From Plastoroseomonas hellenica (lineage in GTDB: Bacteria; Pseudomonadota; Alphaproteobacteria; Acetobacterales; Acetobacteraceae), in the NCBI RefSeq assembly GCF_018129085.1, contig NZ_JAAGBB010000042.1, positions 1 to 53,181 of the forward strand: DNA of 53,181 nt, in the 5' to 3' direction. Under the pieces are notes generated by a model. The model had not been told where the DNA came from. It was given only the letters and a program-made list of their open reading frames with translations, and made no database searches. Numbering within the stretch: position 1 is the stretch's first letter; each line of letters begins with the position of its first letter. A program made the translations under genes and the position numbers. Shown here piece after piece: positions 20,068-28,803 of the stretch.

Positions 20068-21180
20068 ATGAGCAATGGGGCGGCGCATGGATCGCGAGGA
20101 GCGCCGCTTGGCCGACGGGCGGCCTGTGTGGCATTCGCCACGGGGCTCCTGAGTGCCTGCGGCGAGGACGCCGCGCCACAGCCGCCGCCCCTCAGGGTCG
20201 CCGTCCAAACCGTGCAGCGCTCCGAGTATTCGCCCAGCGTCTCCCTGACCGGCGAGGTGGTGGCCCGGGTCACCAGCGAGTTGTCCTTCCGCACGGGCGG
20301 ACGGGTCCTCGACCGGAAGGTCGAGATCGGCGACCACGTCACTCCCGACCAGGTCCTGGCGATGCTCGACCCTCAGGAACAGCAGGCCAATGTCACTGCC
20401 GCCGAGGCGGGCGTCCAGGCCGCGGAAGCGCAGCTCCGCCAGGCCACCTCCGCCTTCGACCGCCAGCGGACGCTGCTGGCCCAGGGTTTCACGACGCGGC
20501 GCGACTACGACCAGGCCGAGGAAGCGCTGAGGACGGCGCAAGGCAGGCTCGATGCCGCGCGCGCGGAGCTCGGCACGGCGCAGGACCTGTTGGGCCAGAC
20601 CACCTTGCGGGCCGGCATGGCCGGCATCATCACCGCCCGCAACGTGGAGGCCGGGCAGGTCGTGCAGGCGGCCCAGACCGTCTACATCTTGGCGCAGGAT
20701 GGCCCGCGCGACGCGATCTTCAACGTCTACGAGTCGATCTTCGTGCACGAGCCAACCTCCCAGGAGATCCGCGTCGCGCTGGTCGCCGATCCCGCCGTCA
20801 CCGGCGTCGCGCGCATCCGGGAGGTCTCTCCGGTGGTCGATCCGGCCGGAGGGACCGTCAGGGTCCGGCTCGAGATCGTCGACCCACCGCCCGCCATGAC
20901 GCTCGGCGCGGCACTGGTCGGCACCGGCCAGTTCAGGCCCCGGCAGGTCATCATGCTGCCCTGGAGCGCCTTGTCATCGGAAGGTGGCCAGCCGGCCGTC
21001 TGGGTGGTCGATCCGGCGGCCAGGGCAGTGTCGCTGCGGCGGATCGCGGTCGAAGCCTACGAGGTCGAGCAGATCCTGGTCCGGGAAGGGCTGGAGCCCG
21101 GCCAGGTCGTGGTCACCCGCGGCCAGCAGTTGCTGCACCCCGGCCAGGTCGTGGATCCCGTCGACGGTGGCGCCTCATGA
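20068..21180 (+). CDS. RND efflux periplasmic adaptor lipoprotein 1
   Basis: A 370-residue membrane fusion protein that would bridge an inner-membrane RND pump to an outer-membrane channel. The ATG (MSNGAAHGSR) was chosen so that the signal peptide ends in the lipobox LLSAC with lipidated C31. The lipoyl halves (GEVVARVTSELSFRTGGRV and RAGMAGIITARNVEAGQVV), a coiled-coil hairpin around 110-170 and a C-terminal beta domain are present. Its stop overlaps the second adaptor by four bases (ATGA). A longer upstream ORF reading has no supporting ribosome site. Confidence 0.9.
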   Translation: MSNGAAHGSRGAPLGRRAACVAFATGLLSACGEDAAPQPPPLRVAVQTVQRSEYSPSVSLTGEVVARVTSELSFRTGGRVLDRKVEIGDHVTPDQVLAMLDPQEQQANVTAAEAGVQAAEAQLRQATSAFDRQRTLLAQGFTTRRDYDQAEEALRTAQGRLDAARAELGTAQDLLGQTTLRAGMAGIITARNVEAGQVVQAAQTVYILAQDGPRDAIFNVYESIFVHEPTSQEIRVALVADPAVTGVARIREVSPVVDPAGGTVRVRLEIVDPPPAMTLGAALVGTGQFRPRQVIMLPWSALSSEGGQPAVWVVDPAARAVSLRRIAVEAYEVEQILVREGLEPGQVVVTRGQQLLHPGQVVDPVDGGAS

Positions 21181-22256
21181 GGAGCCGATGCCGCGGCACC
21201 GCGTTGCTGCCCGTGATCCTGCTGCTCGCGGCCTGCAAGGAACAGGCGCCGGAGGCGCCGCCGCCGATACGCCCGGTCCTGTCCGTGGTGGTCGATCCCG
21301 CCACCGAGCGGTCCTTCGGCTTCACCGGCACGGTGGAACCGCGCTACCGCGTGAGCCTCGGCTTCCGGCTGCTCGGACGCCTGATCCACCGCGATGTCGA
21401 GGTCGGCGACCAGGTCAGGGCCGGCACGCGGCTCGCGGCGATCGATTCCCTCGCGCTGGAGCTGGCGGTCCGCTCGGCGGTCGCCGACATGGCGACGGCC
21501 CGGGCCCAACTCGCGAACGCGACGGGCGTGGAGGGCCGCCAGCGCATCCTCACTGAGCGCAATGTCGTCGCCACCGCGCAGCTCGAAAGCGCGCAGCAAG
21601 CGCTGGCGAGCGCCGAGGCGTCCGTGCAGCGGGCCGAGGCCAACCTGGCCAAGGCGAATGAGCAGCTCACCTACGCGCAGTTGCAGAGCGACACCGACGG
21701 CGTGGTGACGGCGATCGGCGCCCAGGTCGGCCAGGTGGTCTCACCCGGGCAGGCTGTGGTGACGATCGCCCGCCCCGATATCCGTGAAGCCGCGGTCGAC
21801 GTGCCGGAAGATGTCGCCCGCGACCTGCACCCGGGCACGCCCTTCGACATCGCGCTGCAGCTCGATCCCAGAATCCGCACCCAGGGCGAAGTGCGTGAGA
21901 TCGGCCCGCAGGCCGACCAGACAACGCGGACGCGCCGGGTCCTGATCACGCTCTCCGGGACCGCGGAGCTGTTCCGGCTCGGCACGACGGTGACGGCGAC
22001 GCTCCGGGTGCCGGCAGCCGCGACGATTACCCTGCCGCGCTCGGCCCTGCTCCAGCGGGACGGCAAGGATGTCGTCTGGGTGGTCGATACCGGCACCGGC
22101 ACGGTGGCGACGCGCGACGTGCAGGTCGGGCGGCGAGACGACGCCGCCTTCGTCGTGACCGCGGGGCTTGCCGCCGGCGACCGCGTTGTCACTGCCGGCG
22201 TCAACAGCCTCAGGCCTGGCCAACAGGTGAGAATTCCGGGAGAGCCCACGCGGTGA
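21177..22256 (+). CDS. RND efflux periplasmic adaptor lipoprotein 2
   Basis: A 359-residue second adaptor, clearly related to but different from the first. The signal peptide ends LLLAAC with lipidated C20. Lipoyl segments FTGTVEPRYRVSLGFRLLGRL and LQSDTDGVVTAIGAQVGQVV flank a coiled coil rich in Ala, Glu and Gln (about 85-155). It overlaps the preceding gene by four bases and the pump gene by four bases (GTGA), so three proteins are made from one message. Two adaptors for one pump recall TriAB of the TriABC efflux system. Confidence 0.9.
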   Translation: MRSRCRGTALLPVILLLAACKEQAPEAPPPIRPVLSVVVDPATERSFGFTGTVEPRYRVSLGFRLLGRLIHRDVEVGDQVRAGTRLAAIDSLALELAVRSAVADMATARAQLANATGVEGRQRILTERNVVATAQLESAQQALASAEASVQRAEANLAKANEQLTYAQLQSDTDGVVTAIGAQVGQVVSPGQAVVTIARPDIREAAVDVPEDVARDLHPGTPFDIALQLDPRIRTQGEVREIGPQADQTTRTRRVLITLSGTAELFRLGTTVTATLRVPAAATITLPRSALLQRDGKDVVWVVDTGTGTVATRDVQVGRRDDAAFVVTAGLAAGDRVVTAGVNSLRPGQQVRIPGEPTR

Positions 22257-25200
22257 AGGCGTTCAACCTCTCCGACTGGGCGCTCCATCACCGCTCCCTC
22301 GTCTGGTACCTGATCATCGTCTCCATGGCCATCGGCGCCATGTCCTACGTCAGGCTCGGGCGGGAGGAGGACCCGAACTTCACCATCAAGACGATGGTGG
22401 TCTCGGCACAGTGGCCGGGCGCTTCGCTCGAGGACACGCTCAGCCAGGTCACCGACCGCCTCGAGCGGAAGATCGAGGAGATCGCCCAGCTCGACTACAC
22501 GCGCTCCATCACCTCGCCGGGTGCCACCACGATCTTCGTCAACCTCCGCGACACGACCCGGGCGGCGGAGATCCCGATGATCTGGAACAGGGTCCGCAAC
22601 ATCCTCTCGGACATCCGCGGCACCCTGCCGCAGGGCGTGGTGGGGCCGATGTTCAACGACGATTTCGGCGATGTCTTCGGCAATGTCTACGCCTTCACCG
22701 CCGATGGCTTGAGCCAGCGGCAGCTTCGCGACTATGTCGAGAGCATCCGCGCCAGGATCCTGACGGTGCCGAACATCGGCAAGGTCAACCTGGTCGGCAC
22801 GCAGGACGAGGCAATCTTCCTGGAGTTCTCCACCAGGAACATCGCGGCCCTCGGCCTCGACCAACAAGCCATCATCGGGACGCTGCAGGCACAAAACGCC
22901 ATCGCGCCCTCCGGCGTCATCCAGGCCGGCCCGGAACGCATCAGCCTCCGGGTGTCCGGCGCTTTCGCATCCGAGGACAGCCTCAGGGCGATCAACCTCA
23001 GGATCAACGATCGCTTCTTCCGGCTGGCGGACGTCGCCACCATCACCCGCGGCTATGTCGACCCGCCGACGCCGATGTTCCGCTTTAACGGCGAAGCGGC
23101 GATCGGACTTGCCATCGGCATGCGGCCAGGGGCCAACCTGCTGGAATTCGGCGAGGCCCTGAAGGCGGAGATGCGGCTGATCGAAGGCGACCTGCCGATC
23201 GGTGTCGGCGTTCACCTCGTCGCCGATCAGCCGGCGGTGGTCGACCATGCGATCGGCGGCTTCGTGAAGGCATTGATCGAAGCGGTCGTCATCGTGCTGC
23301 TGGTGAGCTTCGTCAGCCTGGGCATGCGAGCCGGGCTGGTGGTGGCGCTCGCGATTCCGCTGGTGCTGGCCATCACCTTCCTGGCGATGGAGCTCTGGGG
23401 CATCTCCTTGCAGCGGATCTCGCTCGGCGCGCTGATCATCGCGCTCGGCCTCCTGGTCGATGACGCGATGATCGCCGTGGAGATGATGGTGGCGCGGCTC
23501 GAAGCCGGCGACCCGCTCTCGGCGGCAGCGACCGCCGTCTATGCCCACACCGCCTTCCCGATGCTGACCGGCACGCTGGTCACCGTCGCCAGCTTCATCC
23601 CGGTCGGCCTGAACAGCTCGGCCGCCGGCGAGTTCACCTTCACGCTCTTTGTCGTGATCACGGTGTCGCTGATCGTGTCCTGGATCGTGGCCGTGCTGTT
23701 CACGCCGCTGCTCGGCGTCGCCATCCTGCCGAATGCCCTGAAGCAGCATGCCCATGGCCCCGGCCGGTTCGGTCGGTCGTTCGCGCGTCTGCTCGTCACC
23801 GCCATGCGCTGGCGTTGGGTCACCATCGGGGCCACCATCTTCGTCTTCCTGCTGTCGCTCTACGGCATGAAGTTCGTGCAGCAGCAGTTCTTCCCCTCCT
23901 CCGACCGACCGGAGCTCATCGTCGACTGGACGCTGCCGCAGAATGCCTCGATCACCGAGACCAGGGCGCAGATGGACCGGTTCGAGGCGGAGCTGCGCGG
24001 CAACGCGGACATCGACTACTGGTCGTCCTATGTCGGCCAGGGGGCGGTGCGCTTCGTGCTGTCCTTCGACGTGCAACCCTCGAACCCCTTCTTCGGCCAG
24101 ATGGTGATCGTCACCAGGGACCTCGAGGCGCGGGAGCGCGTCCGCACGCAGCTCGAGGCGATCGCGCGCCGCGACTTCATCGGCACCGATGTCTATGTCC
24201 ACAACATGGATCTCGGGCCGCCGGTCGGCCGTCCTGTCGCCTACCGGGTGAGCGGCCCGGACATCGCGACGGTGCGGCGCCTCTCGCAGGAGCTGGCCGC
24301 CATCATCGGGCGCGACCCACGCATCGGCAGCATGGTCTATGACTGGAACGAGCCCGCCAGGGTGGTGCGGGTCGAGGTGCTGCAGGACAAGGCCAGGCAG
24401 CTCGGCGTGAGCTCGCAGGACATCGCCGGCGCGCTGAACAGCATCGTCGGCGGCTCGGCCGTGACCCAGGTCCGGGACGACATCTACCTCATCAACGTCA
24501 TCGGCCGCGCCCGCGGTACGGAACGCGGGTCGATCAGCACCTTCCAGGATCTCCAGCTTCCCGGCCAGAATGGCCGGTCCGTCCCACTGGCGGCCGTCGC
24601 GAGTTTCCGCTTCGACATGGAGCAGCCCGTGGTCTGGCGGCGCAGCCGACTGCCGACCATCACGCTGCGCGCCGCCATCGCCGGGAACCAGCAACCCGCG
24701 ACCGTGGTCGCGGGCCTGCAGCGCGAGGTCGATGCCTTCGGCCGGCTGCCGCCCGGCTACCAGGTCCAGCTCGGCGGCGCCGTCGAGGAGAGCGGCAAGG
24801 GGCAGGCGCCGATCGCCGCCGTGGTCCCGGTGATGCTCTTTGTCATGGCGACGATCCTGATGATCCAGTTGCAAAGCTTCAGCCGGCTCGTCCTGGTGGT
24901 CGCGGTGGCGCCGCTCGGGCTGATCGGCGTCGTCGCGGCCTTGCTGCCAAGCCAGGCGCCGCTCGGCTTCGTGGCGATCCTCGGCGTGCTCGCGCTGATC
25001 GGCATCCTGATCCGCAACTCGGTGATCCTGGTCGTGCAGATCGACGAGCTGCGGCGTGAAGGCAAGCCGCCCTGGGATGCGGTGATCGAGGCGACCGAGC
25101 ACCGCATGCGCCCGATCCTGCTGACCGCGGCGGCCGCGAGCCTCGCCCTGATCCCGATCTCGCGGGAGGTCTTCTGGGGGCCGATGGCCTACGCGATGAT

Positions 25201-25300
25201 GGGCGGCATCATCGTCGGCACGGTGCTGACCCTGGTGTTCCTGCCGGCGCTCTACGTGGCGTGGTTCCGCATCCAGGAACCGGCGGCCTCGGAGAGCTGA
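22253..25300 (+). CDS. RND family efflux transporter permease
   Basis: A 1015-residue inner-membrane proton-driven pump. The GTG start (MKAFNLSDWALHHRSL) overlaps the second adaptor stop. The proton-relay aspartates D403 and D404 lie in GLLVDDAMIAVEMM. Two large periplasmic loops alternate with two sets of helices, and the C-terminal half has FVAILGVLALIGILIRNSVILV. Length is normal for drug-type (HAE1/AcrB-like) pumps; the double Asp rather than a heavy-metal pattern argues for organic substrates. No outer-membrane factor gene is in the window. Confidence 0.93.
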   Translation: MKAFNLSDWALHHRSLVWYLIIVSMAIGAMSYVRLGREEDPNFTIKTMVVSAQWPGASLEDTLSQVTDRLERKIEEIAQLDYTRSITSPGATTIFVNLRDTTRAAEIPMIWNRVRNILSDIRGTLPQGVVGPMFNDDFGDVFGNVYAFTADGLSQRQLRDYVESIRARILTVPNIGKVNLVGTQDEAIFLEFSTRNIAALGLDQQAIIGTLQAQNAIAPSGVIQAGPERISLRVSGAFASEDSLRAINLRINDRFFRLADVATITRGYVDPPTPMFRFNGEAAIGLAIGMRPGANLLEFGEALKAEMRLIEGDLPIGVGVHLVADQPAVVDHAIGGFVKALIEAVVIVLLVSFVSLGMRAGLVVALAIPLVLAITFLAMELWGISLQRISLGALIIALGLLVDDAMIAVEMMVARLEAGDPLSAAATAVYAHTAFPMLTGTLVTVASFIPVGLNSSAAGEFTFTLFVVITVSLIVSWIVAVLFTPLLGVAILPNALKQHAHGPGRFGRSFARLLVTAMRWRWVTIGATIFVFLLSLYGMKFVQQQFFPSSDRPELIVDWTLPQNASITETRAQMDRFEAELRGNADIDYWSSYVGQGAVRFVLSFDVQPSNPFFGQMVIVTRDLEARERVRTQLEAIARRDFIGTDVYVHNMDLGPPVGRPVAYRVSGPDIATVRRLSQELAAIIGRDPRIGSMVYDWNEPARVVRVEVLQDKARQLGVSSQDIAGALNSIVGGSAVTQVRDDIYLINVIGRARGTERGSISTFQDLQLPGQNGRSVPLAAVASFRFDMEQPVVWRRSRLPTITLRAAIAGNQQPATVVAGLQREVDAFGRLPPGYQVQLGGAVEESGKGQAPIAAVVPVMLFVMATILMIQLQSFSRLVLVVAVAPLGLIGVVAALLPSQAPLGFVAILGVLALIGILIRNSVILVVQIDELRREGKPPWDAVIEATEHRMRPILLTAAAASLALIPISREVFWGPMAYAMMGGIIVGTVLTLVFLPALYVAWFRIQEPAASES

Positions 25301-25316
25301 CCGGCCGGTGCAGCGT

Positions 25317-26243
25317 TCAGCCGCGCCGCGCCGCCAGCAGCCGCAGCAGCGCCGCGTCGCGCGCGGTGGCGAGATCCCGCGTCGATTGCCCGCCGGCCTC
25401 GTCGGCGACGCCTTCGACCAGCCTGGCGGACAGCGCCGCATCCACCTTGGGATCGCCGAGATCCTGCCACCAGCTCTCCATCGCCGGCAGCAGATGGTGC
25501 AGGAAATGCTCCATGCCGCCCTCCCCGCCCGCCAGATGGAAGGTGAGGTGCGGCCCCATCAGTGCCCAGCGCAGGCCCGGCCCCTCGCTGATCGCAGCAT
25601 CGACATCGGCGACGCTCGCCACGCCTTCGGCGACCAGATGGATAGCTTCCCGCCAGAGCGCCGCCTGCAGGCGGTTGGCGAGATGGCCCGGCACCTCCTT
25701 CCGGATCTCGATCGGGTGCTTGCCGATGGCCCGGTAGAAAGCCATGGCCGCCGCGACGGCCTCCGGGCTCGCCTTGGCCCCACCCACCACCTCGACCAGC
25801 GGAATCAGATGCGGCGGGTTGAAGGGATGCCCGATCACCACCCGCTCCGGATGCCGGCAGGCCTCCGACAGGCGGGAGGCCAGCAGGCCGGAGGTGGAGG
25901 AGGCGATGACCACATCCGGCGGCAGCGCGGCGTCGATCCTGGCCAGCAGCGTCTGCTTGATCTCCAGCCGCTCCGGCGCGCTCTCCTGCACGAAATCGGC
26001 GCCTGCGGCTGCCTTCGCCGGATCGGGCTCGAAGCGCCAGCCCTCCGGGTTCGCGCCAGGCACGGCGCCCAGTTGCAGCAGCCCCGGCCAGGCGCCGGCC
26101 ACCATGCGGCGGATCAGGTCCGGCGCATCCGGCGACGGATCGCTCGCCACCACCTCCAGCCCGCGGGAGAGGAACCAGGCGGCCCAGCTCGCGCCGATGA
26201 TGCCCGCGCCGATGACTGCGACACGCTTAACGGCGGTGCGCAT
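25317..26243 (-). CDS. 3-hydroxyacyl-CoA dehydrogenase family protein (carnitine-dehydrogenase-like)
   Basis: A 308-residue single-domain-pair dehydrogenase. NAD motif GAGIIG at 12-17 within VAVIGAGIIGASWAAWF, catalytic pair H139 (GHPFNPPHLIPLVE) and E151, and the C-terminal helical segment with EVPGHLANRLQAALWRE. The FNPPHLIPLVEVVGG stretch is the version found in L-carnitine/hydroxyacid dehydrogenases rather than in FadB-type enzymes. Four bases separate its start from the preceding DapA-family stop. Substrate could be a 3-hydroxy acid or its CoA ester. Confidence 0.88.
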   Translation of the reverse strand: MRTAVKRVAVIGAGIIGASWAAWFLSRGLEVVASDPSPDAPDLIRRMVAGAWPGLLQLGAVPGANPEGWRFEPDPAKAAAGADFVQESAPERLEIKQTLLARIDAALPPDVVIASSTSGLLASRLSEACRHPERVVIGHPFNPPHLIPLVEVVGGAKASPEAVAAAMAFYRAIGKHPIEIRKEVPGHLANRLQAALWREAIHLVAEGVASVADVDAAISEGPGLRWALMGPHLTFHLAGGEGGMEHFLHHLLPAMESWWQDLGDPKVDAALSARLVEGVADEAGGQSTRDLATARDAALLRLLAARRG

Positions 26244-26247
26244 CCTC

Positions 26248-27174
26248 TCAAAGCCTCAGCGTCGGGTCGCGCCGCGCCAGGCGGGCCAGGATGAACTCGA
26301 CCTCCGCGAGCGTCGCCGGCGTCAGCTTCGGCCCCGGGTTGCGCAGCGCAGCGCTGGCGATGATGCCGCGGCGCATCAGCGCGTGCTTGCGCACCGCAAG
26401 CCCGAGCCCTGGCTGCAATTCGTAGCGGATCAGCGGCAGGTGCAAGTCGAAAAGATCATGCGCCGCCTCCCGCTCACCCTGCAGGATCAGCTCCCGCACC
26501 CGGACCAGCATCTCCGGCACCGCATAGCCGGTCATGATGCCGTCGGCGCCGCGCTCGATCTCCTGCGGCAGGAAGATGCCGCCATTGCCGCCGAGGATCG
26601 CCAGCCGCCGCGCGCCCTTGGCTTCCGCGGCGCGGATCGCCGAGAGCTTGTCGAGGCCCGGGTGATCCTCCGCCTTCAGCATCACGAGGCGCGCATCCTC
26701 ATTCGCGAGCGTCGTCACCATGCCGGCGGAGATCGCGACGCTGGTGAGCTGCGGGTAGTCCTGCAGCACCCAGGGCGCATCGCCCACCACCTGCGACGCC
26801 TGGCGCAGATAGGCCATGACGGCATCGTCGCCACGCAGCCCGGCCGCCGGTGCGATCATCACGCCTGCCGCGCCGGCATCCATTGCGCCCCTGGCGAGGG
26901 ACCGCATGGCCGCGAAGCCGGGCGCGGAGACGCCAACGATCACCGGCACGCGACCGCCGACCCTGGTGATCACGTGCTGCGCGAAGCGAAGCGACTCCTC
27001 GGCATCGAGCTTCGGCGCCTCCCCCATGATGCCGAGCAAGGTGAGGCCGGTGGCGCCGGCCTCCAGGAAGGCTTCGGTCATGCGCGCGGCGCTGTCGAGG
27101 TCGAGCGCGCCGTCATCGGCGAAGGGCGTCGGCGCGATAACGAAGACCCCGGCGGCGGAGGTGTCGAGCATCAT
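26248..27174 (-). CDS. Dihydrodipicolinate synthase (DapA/NAL) family protein
   Basis: A 308-residue (beta/alpha)8 class I aldolase. The GIMGE segment (48-52) replaces the usual GTTGE phosphate-like loop, the catalytic tyrosine is Y140 (LQDYPQ) and the Schiff-base lysine K167 (VMLKAEDHPG). The start (MMLDTSAAG) overlaps the stop of the DUF6489 gene by four bases. Not the lysine-biosynthesis enzyme by its sequence; more likely a catabolic aldolase or dehydratase for a 2-oxo acid. It lies between DUF6489 and a hydroxyacyl-CoA dehydrogenase gene. Confidence 0.9.
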   Translation of the reverse strand: MMLDTSAAGVFVIAPTPFADDGALDLDSAARMTEAFLEAGATGLTLLGIMGEAPKLDAEESLRFAQHVITRVGGRVPVIVGVSAPGFAAMRSLARGAMDAGAAGVMIAPAAGLRGDDAVMAYLRQASQVVGDAPWVLQDYPQLTSVAISAGMVTTLANEDARLVMLKAEDHPGLDKLSAIRAAEAKGARRLAILGGNGGIFLPQEIERGADGIMTGYAVPEMLVRVRELILQGEREAAHDLFDLHLPLIRYELQPGLGLAVRKHALMRRGIIASAALRNPGPKLTPATLAEVEFILARLARRDPTLRL

Positions 27175-27431
27175 GGGGCATCCCCTTTCTTCGGCTTCGG
27201 CGCGGCGCCGCTGGCGGCCTTGAAGAAGGCACCCATGGCATCGCCCATCCAGCTCGGCTGCGCCATCCGGGTCCAGGCGGCGAGCAGCGCCTCCGGCGTC
27301 GCCTGAGTCAGGTCGGGCATCTGCGCCTGCAGGCGATCCAGCATGGCTGTGTGCAGCGGCGTGAGGTCGGGCAAGCCGAGGAAGCGGCGCGCCTCCTCCG
27401 GCGTACAATCGATCTCGATGGTCATCTTCAT
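27171..27431 (-). CDS. DUF6489 family small protein
   Basis: An 86-residue protein starting MKMTIEIDCTPEEARRFLGLPDL, the pattern of the DUF6489 family common in alphaproteobacteria. The ATG follows GGAGG with seven bases between. The middle contains a predicted amphipathic helix ending MAQPSWMGDAMGAFFKAA and the C-terminus is Lys-Pro rich. No function is known. It begins a three-gene minus-strand unit and is divergent from the flavoprotein gene at 27539. Confidence 0.82.
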   Translation of the reverse strand: MKMTIEIDCTPEEARRFLGLPDLTPLHTAMLDRLQAQMPDLTQATPEALLAAWTRMAQPSWMGDAMGAFFKAASGAAPKPKKGDAP

Positions 27432-27538
27432 CCTGCCGCCTCCACCCTGAAGCACGGGAGTCTGGCGCGAAGCGGAGCGCGGCGAAAGGGGCAGCTCAAG
27501 CCTGATCCGGCAGCCTGCATTTGAGGGTAGATAGGCCC

Positions 27539-28768
27539 ATGCCAGATTCGAAGCCTCGCATAGCGGTCATCGGGGCCGGCCCGGCCGGGCTGATCGCGAC
27601 CGAAATTCTCGCTGCCGCGGGCGTCTTGGTGGATGTCTTCGAGCGCATGCCCTCCCCCGCGCGCAAGCTGCTGATCGCCGGGCGCGGCGGGCTGAACCTG
27701 ACGCATTCCGAACCGCTGGAGCGCTTCCTGACTCGCTATCGGGAGGCCGCGCCGCATCTCGCGCCCCATATCCGCGCCTTCCCGCCGGCGGCGCTGGCCG
27801 CCTGGTGCGAAGGGCTCGGCCAGCCGGTCTTCACCGGCAGTTCCGGCCGCGTCTTCCCGCGGGCCATGAAGGCCTCGCCCCTGCTGCGGGCCTGGCTGGC
27901 GCGGCTCGCGACCCTCGGGGTCAGGCTGGACACGCGCCAGGTTTTCGAAGGCTTCGGCGATGATGGCGGGCTTCTGGTGTCCGGGCGCAAGGTGGCCGCT
28001 GATGCCGTCATCCTGGCCTGCGGCGGCGCCTCCTGGCCACGCCTCGGTAGCGATGGCGCCTGGGCGGCGCTGCTGCCTGGGGTGCCGGTCGCCCCCTTCC
28101 GCCCGGCCAATATGGGCTTCCGCGTCGCCTGGTCCGAGCATCTCCGCGGCCGCTTCGCCGGCACGCCACTGAAGCGCATCGCGCTCCGCTTCGGCACCGA
28201 GACGCAGCGCGGCGAGGCGGTGGTGACCGAAGCGGGGATCGAGGGTGGCGCCGTCTATGCGCTTTCCGCTCCGCTGCGGGAGGCGATCGCGCGGGACGGC
28301 CACGCGACCCTGCGCCTCGACCTGCGCCCGGACCTCGATGCCGCCGAATGCGCCCGCCGGCTGGCGGCGCCGCGTGGGGGGCAGAGCCTGTCCAACCATC
28401 TCCGCCGCAGCCTGAACCTGGCGCCCGTCGCGATCGCCCTGGTGCAGGAGGCGCTGCATGCCGGCGCCGCGCAGGACGACCTCGCCGCGCTGGTCAAGGC
28501 GTTGCCGCTGCGGCTGGACGCGCCGATGCCGATCGCGCGCGCGATTTCCTCGGCGGGTGGGCTGTCCTGGGCGGCGCTGGACGAGCGCCTCATGCTGCGG
28601 GCGCGTCCCGGCGTCTTCGCCGCCGGCGAGATGCTGGACTGGGAAGCGCCGACCGGCGGCTATCTGCTGCAGGCCTGCTTCGCGACCGGCGTCGCCGCGG
28701 CGCGCGGCGCACTCGATTGGCTCGCGGCGCGCGGCGCGATCGACTGGCTGGCGGCGCGGCAGCGCTGA
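27539..28768 (+). CDS. TIGR03862/HI0933-like flavoprotein (BaiN-type oxidoreductase)
   Basis: A 409-residue FAD-binding protein of the HI0933/BaiN group. It shows the dinucleotide motif GAGPAG (11-16) in RIAVIGAGPAGLIATEIL, KLLIAGRGGLNLTHSE near 44-59, and CGGASWPRLGSDG near 161-173; the C-terminal FAAGEMLDWEAPTGGYLLQ closes the FAD site. It ends in an imperfect duplication (LDWLAARGAIDWLAAR). The catalysed reaction in this branch is not established. Starts 107 bases from the divergent DUF6489 gene. Confidence 0.88.
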   Translation: MPDSKPRIAVIGAGPAGLIATEILAAAGVLVDVFERMPSPARKLLIAGRGGLNLTHSEPLERFLTRYREAAPHLAPHIRAFPPAALAAWCEGLGQPVFTGSSGRVFPRAMKASPLLRAWLARLATLGVRLDTRQVFEGFGDDGGLLVSGRKVAADAVILACGGASWPRLGSDGAWAALLPGVPVAPFRPANMGFRVAWSEHLRGRFAGTPLKRIALRFGTETQRGEAVVTEAGIEGGAVYALSAPLREAIARDGHATLRLDLRPDLDAAECARRLAAPRGGQSLSNHLRRSLNLAPVAIALVQEALHAGAAQDDLAALVKALPLRLDAPMPIARAISSAGGLSWAALDERLMLRARPGVFAAGEMLDWEAPTGGYLLQACFATGVAAARGALDWLAARGAIDWLAARQR

Positions 28769-28803
28769 TCCCCTTCACCACGCTTGCCAGCACGGCGACG
28801 GTG

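Noticed and set aside
21671-25441. Minus-strand ORF of 1256 residues opposite the RND operon
   Set aside because: Fully antisense to adaptor and pump genes with all motifs intact; sequence is low-complexity Asp/Arg/His-rich and has no family resemblance.
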